From the NCBI GenBank assembly GCA_004369085.1, contig ML210148.1, positions 490,977-554,976 on the forward strand: 64,000 bases of DNA. Direction: 5' to 3'. How positions within the stretch are numbered: position 1 is the first letter of the stretch; each line of letters begins with the position of its first letter. This DNA comes from Coprinopsis marcescibilis. Lineage: Eukaryota; Basidiomycota; Agaricomycetes; Agaricales; Psathyrellaceae. The position numbers and the translations under genes are program-made. This document shows positions 1 to 11,164 of this stretch, piece by piece. The notes under the pieces are model-generated. The model worked only from the letters and a program-made list of their open reading frames with translations. It did not search any database and was not told the DNA's origin.

Positions 1-54
1 ATTTCAAAGCTTTAAATTCATCTTCATACATTCAACCCCTACACAAATTTCATA

Positions 55-1629
55 ATGCGCGTTACTGGTATCTTGTTGGCTGGTTTGGCTGCGGCTTCAG
101 TTCAGGCCGCACCTATGCGACTTCAGAGGCGTATTGCCCAGGTTATTGCTGAGGCTACTCAGCAATGGGAGCAAGCTTGCGTATGTTTCTCTTATTCTCG
201 TTCTCGCAAAGAATTACACTGATGGACGCCCCTATTTAACACAGAGAGCCGCTGGAGGCGCCCAGGCTTGCAATCCGATCTCTGTGACTGCTTTCAGCAC
301 ACTCCTTGCTGGTGCAGGTGTCTGTGATCAACAGAACTCTGGAGATGCCATGATTGACTTGGCCAAGCAATTGGGCAACGATCCCGAAATGATTCGGTTG
401 GCCCAGATCTTCGTCCAGCAACCTCGCAATACGGTTCGTGTTGTTCATATCATTATACTGAGATACTCATACTGATAATCTATGTCTAGCCAACTGCTCT
501 TGCCACTCCCTACTGCCAGCAGGCTCCAAGGAACCCAGAACTCAACGGGCTCTTCCAGTGCCAGTTTTCTGGAGCTAATCAACAGAGCTTTGCCAACGGT
601 GCTGCCCTCGGTGCACCTGGAACCGTTCCTTTCGGCTTGAACGCCCTGAACCCCCTCGGCTCATGTCCTGCCAACCGTGCTGGCCCCATCCCTGATGGTG
701 TCCAACTTGTTACATTGGTTCAGAACCCTGGAGCAGGAAACGCACCTGCCCCTGCACCCGCACCCGCCCCTCCTGCACCCGCCCCTCCTGCACCCGCCCC
801 TCCTGCACCCGCACCCCCTGCCCCTGCACCCACCACGGTTGCAGCTCCCGCTCCTGCGCCTACCACCAACAACGGTGGCGCTGCGGGCAATGGTGGCTTC
901 CAACTTGCTAACGGTCAGGCTGCTCAACAGCAGAACGCACAGTTCACCGCTCTCAATGCCAACTCTCCCTGCGAAGCTGGCTCTAGCGCCTGTGTCAACG
1001 GTGGCTTTGCTCAGTGCGTCAATGGCCGATTTGCCATTACCCAATGCGCTGGCGGGCTCGTTTGTGCCGCCCTTCCTCTTGTCAACGCTCCTGGAACGTC
1101 GATCACTTGCACCACCGCTGCAGAGGCCGCTGCTCGCATTGCAGCAACTGGTGCCACTGGTGGCTTGACCGGTAACGGCGCCGCTGCTCCAGCCCCCGCC
1201 CCCGCTCCAGCCCCTGCCCCTGCCCCCGCTCCAGCCCCTGCTCCCGCCCCTGCTCCTCAGACCCCTCCCCAGAACAATGGAAATGCTGGTGGCTTCCAGG
1301 CCGCTAACGGACAGGACGCGCAGGCATTGAACCGTCAATTCGCTGGACTTAACGCCAACACTCCTTGCCAAGGTAAGCTTCATGCCCTTCCTACCAGCTT
1401 AGTTACAAATTATTGACAACCTTCTCCAGCTGGTCAAACTGCTTGTGTCAACGGTGACTTTGCCCAGTGCGTTAACGGCCAGTTTGCCGTCACTCAGTGC
1501 GCCGGTGGTCTCACTTGCGCTGCCCTCCCCCTCGTCAACGCTCGTGGCACCTCGATCACCTGCACCACTGAAGCTGATGCCCTCGCTCGCATCCAAGCAT
1601 CTGGTGCGACCGGCGGTATCCAAGGATAA
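55..1629 (+). CDS. Secreted Pro/Ala-rich protein with two CBM19-like chitin-binding modules
   Basis: Exons are 55-180, 245-433, 490-1372 and 1430-1629, giving 465 aa. Residues 1-18 form a signal peptide (MRVTGILLAGLAAASVQA), followed by a possible RR processing site. An N-terminal globular region of about 170 residues with four or more Cys comes next, then a PAP-repeat linker. Then come two near-identical modules separated by a second PAP linker. Each module starts with GGFQ.ANGQ and NAN[ST]PC and continues with six spaced Cys around ACVNG.FAQCVNG.FA.TQC. That Cys and Trp/Phe spacing resembles carbohydrate-binding module family 19 of fungal chitinases; the family call is inference. There is no catalytic domain, so a cell-wall-binding, structural or effector-like role is likely. 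The start is the only Met in front of the signal peptide. Only 54 bases upstream are in the window. Confidence 0.8.
740..840 (+). repeat. PAP-coding minisatellite, linker 1
   Basis: This is a tandem run of cctgcacccgcccct-like units coding (APAPP)n between the N-terminal region and the first binding module. Unit boundaries are visible as the repeated string cacccgcccctcctg. Such tracts change length by slippage. Confidence 0.85.
1185..1265 (+). repeat. PAP-coding minisatellite, linker 2
   Basis: This is a second run of ccagcccccgcccct-like units coding (AP)n between the two CBM19-like modules of the same gene. It differs in codon register from linker 1, so the two tracts expanded independently or have diverged. 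Confidence 0.8.
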
Positions 1630-2722
1630 TTCCTTGCTCAGTGCACCCCATGACTGGCTTCGTGGTATTTTGAAAATTCCTGTGTTTTGTCGATGCCTTT
1701 AATGCTTTTTATCCCATTATGTTCACTTTAATCTGCCGTCCTTTGCATCTCCCACAATTAACTAGCTACACAGTATTGTACATTTCAAATGAAGAATTAG
1801 TGGTGAAGGTTGATTGTTACATTTGCACTTTCATTCAGAGAGAGGTTGCGACCAGCGGGTACAGTATTTGAGAATTGTTCTATCCTTTAGCCAGCAAAGG
1901 CCTTTGCAATCCTGTCTCTGTTGTGACTTGGTTAGATTTCTGAATGGTAGGCTAAAACATCCTTCCTACATGGCATTCTGATGTTGAGCAATGGCTTGAG
2001 TGGACTCGACGGATCGGACTTGTGGCCGATGGTCTGTAATAGAACCCCAAGGTTAACTTTGACAGACTTTTGACCTCGGTGCCCTAATTACCTGTGTGAG
2101 TCTGAGACTCACCTTCTCTTACACGACTCGGAGTTCGCGGCTTCGTTGATTCTGAAGCCCTCCCGGGCCTCAAGCTGAAGTAGTCGCTCTGTGCGTTTTG
2201 CATGATGTGGGAGATAGAGCAGGAGTTCCCTTGATTTCCCGGCATTGATTACATTCTTTATACTCTGGATTTAAGCCGAGGTTCATAAAGTGACTTCATG
2301 ATGACGGAATATTCTGGTTAACCGAAGAATAAATTAGGTCAAAATGCTCCGCGTTGCCGTGTGTTTTCGAAATAAGAAAGAATACGACTCCACACGAAGA
2401 ACCAATGGCCCACAAATCGAACAAGCTCGAGACATGGACGTCGTCAAGACTACCCCGCCGCCGCATACAAAACCAGCCGATCATTCTTTCTTCCATTCTC
2501 GGACGGCTCTCCTATGTCAGGAACTCTTGTGAATCTCTGTGAACAATTGGAATACAAATCTCGTGGGCACGATATATAATGCCTGACATCGGTTACATCG
2601 GGTTGCCTGTTCCTCTTGTCCAGCTGCGTTGCCGCGGAGGGTCTTGAGCAAGCTTTTAGGATTTGCCTCGCCTTCCAAGAGTGGCGCTTCCGCTTCCTAC
2701 CCAGACTTGCATTGCCCACCAG
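1630..2722. other. Intergenic, no gene seen
   Basis: This is the downstream flank of the secreted-protein gene. Short ORFs on both strands lack codon bias, homology I recognise, or plausible splice sites. I see no tRNA or repeat. Confidence 0.5.
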
Positions 2723-2729
2723 TATAAAA
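2723..2729 (+). promoter_or_regulatory. TATA box
   Basis: TATAAAA lies 78 bases before the ATG at 2807 and is followed by a pyrimidine-rich stretch (ctgctttcttttcatctc) typical of fungal transcription starts. It is the main reason to think the weak ORF downstream is, or was, a gene. Confidence 0.5.
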
Positions 2730-2806
2730 GACAGCAATCTATTGCTGCTTTCTTTTCATCTCTAGGATCATTCAATACCCCGGCGACCTAATATCCTCTT
2801 TCTGCG

Positions 2807-3151
2807 ATGCCTTTCCTTCCATTCAGTCTCTCGTATCTCATAATGACCCCTTCACGCATCGTACTTCCAGGCGAAGCGGCCAAGAGAGCCATTCAGCCGT
2901 GAGTAGGATTCGATTTGCTGAGATGGTCCCACTCGCTCACACTTCTACCGTCTAGTCCAAGTCCAAAGTCTCATCGGTGGTCAACGGACCTCTCAACCAA
3001 AGCACGGTCTATCCGGACACGCGCGACGAGCATGAGCTTTCGAAGACTTTCCACTGGCACCTCCCGACCCTCTAAAGCGTCGAACAACGAAGGAGACTGC
3101 CTTCTCGAGCAGGACATTACCCTAGCTGTGCCGCAGCTCGCCCACACCTAG
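2807..3151 (+). CDS. Small uncharacterised ORF, possibly a decayed gene
   Basis: Exons 2807-2898 and 2956-3151 join in phase through a good GTGAGT donor and TCTAG acceptor, giving 95 aa (MPFLPFSLSYLIMTPSRIVL at the start). I do not recognise the product. After the intron another frame also looks protein-like (it contains VYPDTRDEHELSKTFHWHLP), and it stops soon after. A further protein-like stretch in yet another frame runs to 3653. The mixture of frames suggests either more introns than I can place or frameshift decay. Support is the TATA box and one splice pair only. Confidence 0.3.
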
Positions 3152-3913
3152 ACCGTCAGGCAATTTCCAGTGGACAGGGACAGAACATCTCAAAATCAAG
3201 CCATCCGCACGGTGAGCCTTGGCCCTCAGGCTCCAATGCTGGGATGGCATTATCCTGGGTGTGGTCTCGCTCTCACCGGACGCCCCTGTGCCCTATAACG
3301 CCGTTCTTCGGTTCGTCTGCATCGGATGACCTCACTTACGATTACCCTCATGACCACGACCGGACTTTTCAACCTTAACCTTGGAACAATTTTGAATGCC
3401 TTTGCCCCCGTGACAAGTGTACCACTACCTCCGCTCGTACGACCCTGTTCTTATGCCATATGCCCCCTATGTTTTGCACAACACACCTACTGCACTCTGC
3501 CCACCTAGGGAACTGGTGTTTAACCACTTCCTATGCAATCTTATCGACTTTATCAACCAGGGCACATCAAGGTCCAAAGCCTGTGATAAGGATACTGTGC
3601 GAAAGTGTGCAGAGTTACTGGAACACACAATGATTAAAATGCAGGAAAGCTAGGAATAGAAGAATGTTCGTCAAATGCACAAAGAAAATAAACGGAATTC
3701 GCTTCACAGCATAGAATGACAGGATGATGGAGAATAAAGGTATTGTCAGAAGTAGTGAATTGTGGATAAGTATGTGCTTCGTGTCCTAACTTGTAATGAG
3801 AGTTGTCGGAAATCATGTTTCTCTCAGGCGTATCACCCACCGACATCCGGGGGCCGCTAATACATATACGTCAATGTCGCTCCTATCAAGGGCAGCGGGA
3901 TTGTCTACTCACT
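3152..3913. other. Flank with coding-like fragments, unresolved
   Basis: An open stretch at about 3417-3653 (+) reads like protein (YDPVLMPYAPYVLHNTPTAL) but has no start, splice partner or recognised homology. It may be the 3' part of the gene at 2807. The remainder up to the BUD6 stop shows nothing. Confidence 0.3.
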
Positions 3914-6900
3914 TCACATGAAAGAACCAGATGAGCTATCGCCAAACGACGAGGAGGAACCGGTGAACATGGCCTTGAGTGTCATGTCGTTCTTCACTTG
4001 CCGAATACGTTCCGCTTCTTCAGCACCGCCAGTCATCTTCAACTTCTTGCTGTCTACGAAGTCTGCCAACTCTGCGGCCAGGTCGTCTGTCTTGCCTGCA
4101 CGTTCGATCTCGCGGTTCTTCTGATTCTCTTCAATGGCCTTCAGTCGCTTCTCGGGGTCGATGGAAGCGCCTCGAATTTCGAGCATAACTGTACTCAGCC
4201 CGTTGTGTCCTTCATCGGGCGGCGGCGGTCGGAATGTCCGCGTTCGCGCGCGGGGCTGGCCACTTGCCTGAGGTCCACGCAGGTTAACGATTTGGTTAAC
4301 GTGCCCGTATACTTCCAAAACTGAATTGTGATCTTCAAGAAGATCGCCCAGGAACTCTTCCTGGTGGCTGAGGAATTGCTGCTCCTCAACGATGTTCTGG
4401 AGTTCCTCCTCCCAAGTCTTCTTCCACATCGGCTTGATGGTCTTGATATGCTCCCTCAGACTCTGCAGTTCAGCTGCAGTGGTGTCGATGTCCTTCTTGA
4501 GATTTTTGAAGAAAAGAGGTTTAGGCGTCGTGTTCCGCTTGACCACATCATCTCTGATCCTTTCGACGGTATCTTGCAGTTTCTCGACTTCGGTGAGCAC
4601 GTCTTGACTGCGCACGTCCAATTTCTTCTTTCCTTCGTCGATGTACCCTCGCGCGCCACCAATCTTTGTGTCTGCAATCTGTTTAACAGACTGAGTCTGG
4701 GTCCTCAAAGTCCCAAGCGTATCCTTTGTCTGTTTCATGAACTCGGTATACATCTGGCGGAGAATGGCAAGATCTCGTCGTAAGTTCTGCACTTCGTCGA
4801 ACTGAGTTTTGAGGTCATTTACAACCCGACCAGAATACTCGGACATGACCGATGCACCAGTCATCTGCGGTTGGAGTGACTGGCCAGTCATTTGAGGGAA
4901 CAAGTTGGGCATTGGCGGGGATTGGGATTGATCTGTGACCATGGAGCTTATGGACGACTCGCCCACAAATCGGGATAGGCGACGCGCTACATTGGCGAAT
5001 TGGCGATCAGATGGGCGCGCAGCACGAGGGGTGCTCTCGGCAATGGCTTGTCCGATGATATCGTGAGGTGGGGGTATATATTTCGGTTGGGTAGCTACAG
5101 CAGTCTTCAGATCTTTGATGTCTTGCGATAGTACCGATATCTGAGAGTCGATATGCTGCTTGATTTGGTCCAAAGCTAGCAACAGTGTCAGTTGAATAGA
5201 GACTGTACAGGGAAAGTGATATTACGTACGTTCAATGTTCAACGAGATGAGACACTTATCCTTCACGTCTTCAACATCCTCAAGTTCGTACTGGACCCCG
5301 CTTGACGGATCCCGAATGTAGATAGCGGGGAAGTTCTCCAATCCTGGATTATACGAAAACTTGTCGACGAACAACACGCGGAGTGAAGAAAACGACATTG
5401 ATGGCGTGATGGAGACCTTCTTTACCTCGCGACCCAGCTGCAAAAAGACGGTGATCTTGGATGACCCTGGAGCTTTTGCCAGTGGGGGCGCCAGTGCGGG
5501 TTCGGGAGTGGCCAAACGAGAAGTATCGGGAGGTACTTCAGGGGTCGGTCCTCGTCCTGCAGGCTCATCTAGCGGCGACTCGGCTTCTTCGTCGTCCGCT
5601 TCTGCCACAGCTGCCAGCTCGTTGGCGGTGGGGACGGTATTTGCTGCTGCCAGTGACCGTCGATGAGGATGGCCGCGAAGCGATCTTTCCCTTGTCGTAC
5701 TGGCGCCAGTCATCTTGGAAATGTTGAACGTCGAGAAACGTTTTGAAGCCCTTCTCTGCAAAACGTCGTGATTCTTGAGGGCTTCCAAGGAGCTTGCCAC
5801 AGCGGGTGGTGCGGCCTCAAGCGAGATATTCTCCATAGATGGTGAAGAAGTGCCATTTAGTTGTGTCGGATCGGGACTGGAGGGCTCGATGGCTACTGTT
5901 GGAGGTGAAGGGGGAATCGCAGAAGGTTTATCAACGAGTGAATAACGTTTAACATTTGCTGGTACCATCGTTGCGGGCGGAACTGGGGGCGAGGGCGGTG
6001 TTATTGTCTGTTGACTAGTTTGAGCATCCGGGAATGACAGTGTGACTTGAGGGGGCGGCTGTGGGGAACTTGGTTTCGAAAGAGGATGTTGCGGTTCCGT
6101 GCTTGGCATTGAGATGGTCCCTCCCGTCCGTTGTTCAACAAGAGCAGACGCTGGAGCAAATCCACCGATGAAATTGCTGTTCTCCTCAGGATTGACTATG
6201 ACCCCCGCCTGAGAGGTGACTTCTCGACGTCTTCCACTCAAACCGCTCTTTCTCGACAAACTTCCCACAGTTTCCGGCCTGTCTTCATCCAGTAATGTCC
6301 GGGATGACTGGGATCTGTGCGTGCGAGATGAGCGTGATGATGTTCTTTCGTGGCTTGCCTCGCCAGAACGATGGCGATGGTCTGATACAATTCGACGATA
6401 TATAGATTGCTTGCTTCGTAGACCTTGAAGTAACCCCGTAATGATTTGCCGAACTTCAGGAAGGTATATCTCCAGGTTTTCTGCTGTCGCATCTTCAGCC
6501 AGGCATTGCTCGAGGACAGTCCGCAGGTCTTCTGGAACGGAAACCAGCTCCCTGTGAAAGGCGTGAATTCAACACAGTTGCTGAAGATGCAAGGACTTAC
6601 GCCATGTCGATGTTGAATGCCGCGAATGCTGCAACTGCAGCGTTGAAGTCATTCCCGAGCCTGACATATACATCGCTGACTTGGTTCTCGTCCACCTGCT
6701 GTTGACTCCATTGAGTCAAACTCTCTAACAGAGCCTTGATCGATACAAGCAGACGGGTGACTGCAGACTCTACTTGAGGCTATCAATGGAAGCTGAATTA
6801 ATGACTATCGGGTACATTTCGAAAGCAGGTGACTGACATTGGACCGGTTGCTGGATGCTCGTTCAGGCCGGTTTGAGCTGGAGCTTGCATTAGAGGAAAT

Positions 6901-6966
6901 CGAAAGGTTATCGCGTCTCGATGCATGTCCATTGACATGTGACTGGCTCGGATTCCTCGCTGACAT
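3914..6966 (-). CDS. BUD6: Actin-interacting protein 3 / Bud6 homologue (polarisome)
   Basis: Exons on the minus strand are 6966-6838, 6779-6601, 6551-5230 and 5175-3914, giving 963 aa. Bud6/AIP3 is a polarisome protein that binds actin monomers and formins to promote actin-cable nucleation at growth sites. Here a Ser-rich leader of about 43 residues is followed by the conserved N-terminal region (PQVESAVTRLLVSIKALLES ... LEIYLPEVRQIITGLLQGL). A Pro/Ser-rich disordered middle runs to about residue 465. The conserved C-terminal core starts at KITVFLQLGREVKKV, passes SLNIEPLDQIKQHIDSQISV across the last intron, and is largely coiled coil. The start is the first Met upstream of the N-terminal domain. 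The next gene (-) begins only 216 bases upstream. Assignment rests on the whole domain layout. Confidence 0.9.
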
Positions 6967-7182
6967 GGCTCCCCGGAGGCAAGGGTTAGAATGTGCAAGG
7001 TAGAGTCACTGCACAAGAAGGATTGTTCGTCCACACTTCGAATGAGGCCGCAATAGAGACACCGTGGGAAATACAAAACAACTAGCCGCTTCGGTTGAGG
7101 GGACCCACAACATTAGAATCCGAGATCTACACTAGCATTGCTCAATAAATTAATTACATAGGTGTTTGCCTTGGGGGTCATG

Positions 7183-9752
7183 TTACAGCGGTGGAGCTCC
7201 CTTTCCGGCAAGTATCATATCATCCACAATTTCATCCTTCTCCGTCCTCTTGTACGTTCGAATAGTTTCTCCATAGTCTGAGATGTCGTAAATCCGGAAG
7301 CGCCTGTCGAATCTACAAAACTGAATGAGTATATCCCTTGCATACATCAAAAGAAGGCGCAACGTACCCAACCTTGCCGTAAGCAGAGTATGAACTGGAT
7401 CGTCGTTAGCAAGGAGAAGATGACACGAAAGAAGACTCACCCTCCACCGCCGAAGCAGAACCACACCCCTTTCACTCTCCTGCAGTTCTCAGTCACTGCA
7501 TTATTCTTCTGGTAAGTGCTTGATCCGAATTTGAGCGCAGAGAGGCTTACAGTGACAGTGGCCATTTCCAATAACTTTAACCTCTGGAATCCCCCGATTC
7601 GACGTATGATCACTCTCGTATGCCTTAAGAATACCATTCTCAAAAAAGCCATCATTCGACTTTGCATTTCCGGGCATCTCCATGCCAGTGATTCCAACAT
7701 CCAGTGGTTGGTTATTAGTGGGATCGATGTCTGCCTTGTCATATGTTTCTGGTCTGGAAATGCTTAAGAATATGCAGAGGACAGTTTCAACGCAGTGCTT
7801 ACAATGGCATATGGAAGAAGGTAACTGCATTGGGCTTGGCTAGTTTGCTGATAGTGGGTGTTAATTGGTCGGGTTGCTGTCGAGCCCAGAGACCGCCGAG
7901 ATCTTTCCCAGTGTCCGGCGAAAATGGCCGTTGAATCGGTTTTATCGACGCTGATATAACAACCAATTAAATAGGGCGCTAAGCAAAACGCAAATGACGT
8001 ACCTGACTCTTGCAGGAACCAGTCAATCTGATTCTGTTATACATCGTCAACATCCGCCTGACCTGAATGATCAAGGCACTAACCTTACGGATCCAGTCAT
8101 ATTCTGTTGGATTAAAGAACCCGAACCAGTCAATAAATCCTTTCGAATACGCTCCCGAATCCAAGAAGTATAGTGTGAGTAGGTGTGTCTTCGACCTGTT
8201 GCACATTCATGAGTACTTGGACTTAGTAGGCGATCAATCTTAACTCACGCATCTGCGCTCCGTACTTTCAACACGTAGTTACCGACGCCGTGGATATCTT
8301 TCGGGCCGCGTTGGACCAGGCTATAGGGCATGCTTTCTAACCACGCAATTTGAGCCTCCCTCGGGACACCGTCGTTGTCATCGTGGTTGCCAAACACTGT
8401 AGCCCAAGGAATCTTCCTCTCGGCCGCAGCCTTTGAGAACTTTGCTAATACCGATTTGGCGTCCCATGAAGTTCCCTGCCCATTCAACTGGTCGCCAGTG
8501 AAGACCACCAGATCTGGCTTTTCTGCATCAAGCATTCGGCCAATGAGGGTGTTCGTGAGGTTGTCCGAGGCTTCGCATGGGCTAAGGTCTGTGTCACGGC
8601 ACAAGCCTTGCGAAACTGAGTAGTGAAGATCAGCAACTTGCATGATCTTGAACTTTCCATCCCTGGAGAAGTGCAGCGGCGGGGCGCGAGGTGGGACTTG
8701 AAAGGTAATTAGAAACGATAGGGAGATTCGGATAACTAGCCTTACTCTTGATGCCTTTCCGAATTGTAAGCCATGTTGATTGGATCTTCCCATTGTGTGC
8801 CATCGTGGCTGGTTGGAGCCTCTCGAAACCGTACCAAGGATCGTCATCTCCAAAGAGAACGTCAATTTCTGTAACCATTTGGTTCTTGTCCTGAGTTGAC
8901 ATTTCGCTGGCAGTCTTTCCAGTTTGATACCAGAGAAACAATGGAGGCGAACCACGAATGCCGGCTCGCAATGAGAGTTCCGCTTTGTGCCATCGGTCCT
9001 TGCGAGGGTCTTGGGACGGTGTGTCATTTTCAGGTAGAAGTTTGACGTCGTTGACAAGTGGGACGTCTTGACGCCTGGTGCGACGGTAATATACACTCTA
9101 GTACGTGTGCACAGGTCAAACAGGTTCATTGAATCGACTTGAGATTGACGCACTAAATATCCTGAGGCATAGGTTCCTTCTCGGTTCAAATCACGCCGTA
9201 CTCGAACCCATTTCCCTCTGATAGAATCTGATTCAGAAGTGGTTTCTGGTGCACAGAACTCTTCGCTCAAGTGTGGATTCAAGTAACACTTTGCGACCGT
9301 TATCTCAGAGACTAGAGAACGTCAACGCAGTCCAGCAACATGAATCACTTTGTAAACGTACGTCCAGTATCGTGTGGGATAAGGGGCGACCATACATCCA
9401 GAGGTAAGCTTGCATAGTCGATTTCCTTCGGTTTGGTGACATTCCACCAGTCGACGTCTTGTGGAAGGTCTCCTCCGTCTGGTGAGTTTCCTGCATCCAC
9501 TGGGTTTGGGAGCGTAATTATTGTTTCATTCTTCGTCGGTCCTGTTTTCGAAGAAGCTGGTATGAAGTTTGGTGGATATGCAGTTTCCCAAGATTGCCAG
9601 CTAATCTTCTGCACCAATCCGGGCCCATGGCCATGTTTGTTAAGGATGAAGATCCAGGTGAGGAGTAGAGAGAATAACACGACGCTTCCGACGGGTAAGC
9701 ATACCGAGCGCACCCCTCTCAGAAATTTGAAGCAGCCTCCGCAGAAAGCCAT
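7183..9752 (-). CDS. DCR2: DCR2-type membrane-anchored calcineurin-like phosphoesterase
   Basis: There are eleven exons (9752-9362, 9311-9154, 9097-8746, 8696-8249, 8195-8084, 8033-8003, 7950-7803, 7753-7551, 7495-7441, 7394-7368, 7312-7183), giving 684 aa. One N-terminal membrane helix (about residues 17-37, VCLPVGSVVLFSLLLTWIFI) suggests a type II, lumen- or outside-facing enzyme. Metallophosphoesterase motifs are intact and in order: ADLHYS, GDQLNG, GNHDD, later FHMPLPE and GNGHCH. In yeast, Dcr2 is a dosage-dependent cell-cycle phosphatase linked to Sic1 and the unfolded protein response; that function is transferred by family. Exons of 31 and 27 nt occur late in the gene. It is head-to-head with uL23m (202-base gap). 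Confidence 0.88.
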
Positions 9753-9871
9753 CGTCGGCTAAAGCGCCAGTAAGGCAAGGAAGTATATGAAACTTGCTTG
9801 GTCCTTGTGGTCGTCGTTGTAATGATGAAAGCCAGGCCTGATTCTGCCAAGCCCAAGTGCTGCCCCACTGT

Positions 9872-9877
9872 CACGTG
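9872..9877. promoter_or_regulatory. E-box CACGTG in divergent promoter
   Basis: A perfect CACGTG palindrome sits in the 202-base gap between the DCR2-like gene (start 9752, -) and uL23m (start 9955, +). CACGTG is bound by fungal bHLH factors such as Cbf1-type proteins. Its use here is inference. Confidence 0.35.
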
Positions 9878-9954
9878 GTATGGACAGCGAAGGGACTCAA
9901 TTTGCGCGGTGGCCATCATTCGCTCCGCCATCCTCAGCGACGACGAAGACAGTA

Positions 9955-10929
9955 ATGCAAGCGCTTGGCCTTCGTCGTTTACCCTCCTCTGTCCGGCATT
10001 ATGCTACCCTTCCGCATGGCGCATTAGCTGCTCGAACAGCGTCCACACCACTGGCCGTCAGGGAGCGCCGTAGCAAAAAGTCGGGAATTACAGTTGCACC
10101 AGGCGAAACGGATGCCAACCCTACTGGCCTAACTCCCACCGAAGTAGCGAGGTACACTCGTCTCAAGGCCCTAGGTCAACTACCACAAGTCAACGGCAAA
10201 GTCATCTCCCCTTCACAGTGGTCACGTCAGGTCAACGTGCGCCGCTCGCGAATTCGTGGTTTCCAGAAGGCCACGACCGAGAGTGGTAGAGAAGTTGTCA
10301 AAGCTGTCGGTCAACGTGTATACTTGCCCAACATTATCTTCAAGCTCGTTCGCAATCATACACTCGAAGGCGAACCTTATAACCCGTACGAAGCAACATT
10401 CCGCATTCCTAAATCCATCACCAAGACCGACATTCGGTCTTACCTTGACGCCGTATATGGCGTCAAGACCACCTACATCCGCACCGACAACTATTACACA
10501 CCCACACCACCACATGGCCGCCAAGAGAAGACTCACAAGTCTTATAAACGAGCTGTCGTCGGTCTCTCCGAGCCATTCTACTATCCACACAGGTTGGAAG
10601 ACATGCCCACTGAAGCCAAGCAGAAGCGCGAGCAGTGGATAGAGCAAGAATTTGCCATCAAGAAAATCGAGCAAGACCGCAGAGAAGAGATTCTTCGAAA
10701 GACACTTGGGCATGGTTCAGCAGCCTTCCGATTCCGTCCAGAAAACGCAACGAAGCGCTCGCACATCCTTCGTTTGGTCACAGACAGGAAGCTCGCGAGA
10801 GAACAGCTCGTGTCCAAGTACGCAAAGGATATCCAGGAGAAGCGGGCAGAGGGCGCAGATGTCGACTACCAATTGCTGGCAAAGAGTTCAACCAAAATCG
10901 AGGCTCCCAAGGATTCATCTTCGTCGTAA
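9955..10929 (+). CDS. MRP20: Mitochondrial large ribosomal subunit protein uL23m
   Basis: This single-exon gene codes 324 aa. I chose the ATG at 9955 because it gives a basic, Arg-rich mitochondrial leader (MQALGLRRLPSSVRHYATLP). An in-frame ATG at 9880 would put 25 less suitable residues in front. The core matches the uL23 family: VYLPNIIFKLVRNH followed by NPYEATFRIPKSITKTDIRS, then YLDAVYGVKTTYIRTDNYYT, which is the rRNA-binding and exit-tunnel region. A Lys/Glu-rich C-terminal extension is typical of the mitochondrial form. The protein is part of the mitoribosome near the polypeptide exit. Lack of introns sets it apart from its neighbours. Confidence 0.88.
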   Translation: MQALGLRRLPSSVRHYATLPHGALAARTASTPLAVRERRSKKSGITVAPGETDANPTGLTPTEVARYTRLKALGQLPQVNGKVISPSQWSRQVNVRRSRIRGFQKATTESGREVVKAVGQRVYLPNIIFKLVRNHTLEGEPYNPYEATFRIPKSITKTDIRSYLDAVYGVKTTYIRTDNYYTPTPPHGRQEKTHKSYKRAVVGLSEPFYYPHRLEDMPTEAKQKREQWIEQEFAIKKIEQDRREEILRKTLGHGSAAFRFRPENATKRSHILRLVTDRKLAREQLVSKYAKDIQEKRAEGADVDYQLLAKSSTKIEAPKDSSSS

Positions 10930-11164
10930 TACCCTTGTTTTCTCTTATTATCGTAATGCTATCGACTATAATTTCGCGAATTTAAATTCCCGCAACTCAG
11001 CAACATTCATAAAACGGTATATAGACCCTCGTCACCGCGTTCCATTCGTTGTCCCTCCATTGTTCAATCATGGCTTTAGACGCGCTACTTGTACACGTGA
11101 TCGTGCAGGACTCAGATGGGTAGGTTTGTCCAGCGTCGACGCCTTCTCTTGTTCGTTCGCAGCA

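Noticed and set aside
661..1383. Long minus-strand frame (240 codons) opposite the secreted protein
   Set aside because: It is Gly/Arg/Ser low-complexity, the complement of the PAP repeats, with no start context. The plus strand has a signal peptide and Cys modules.
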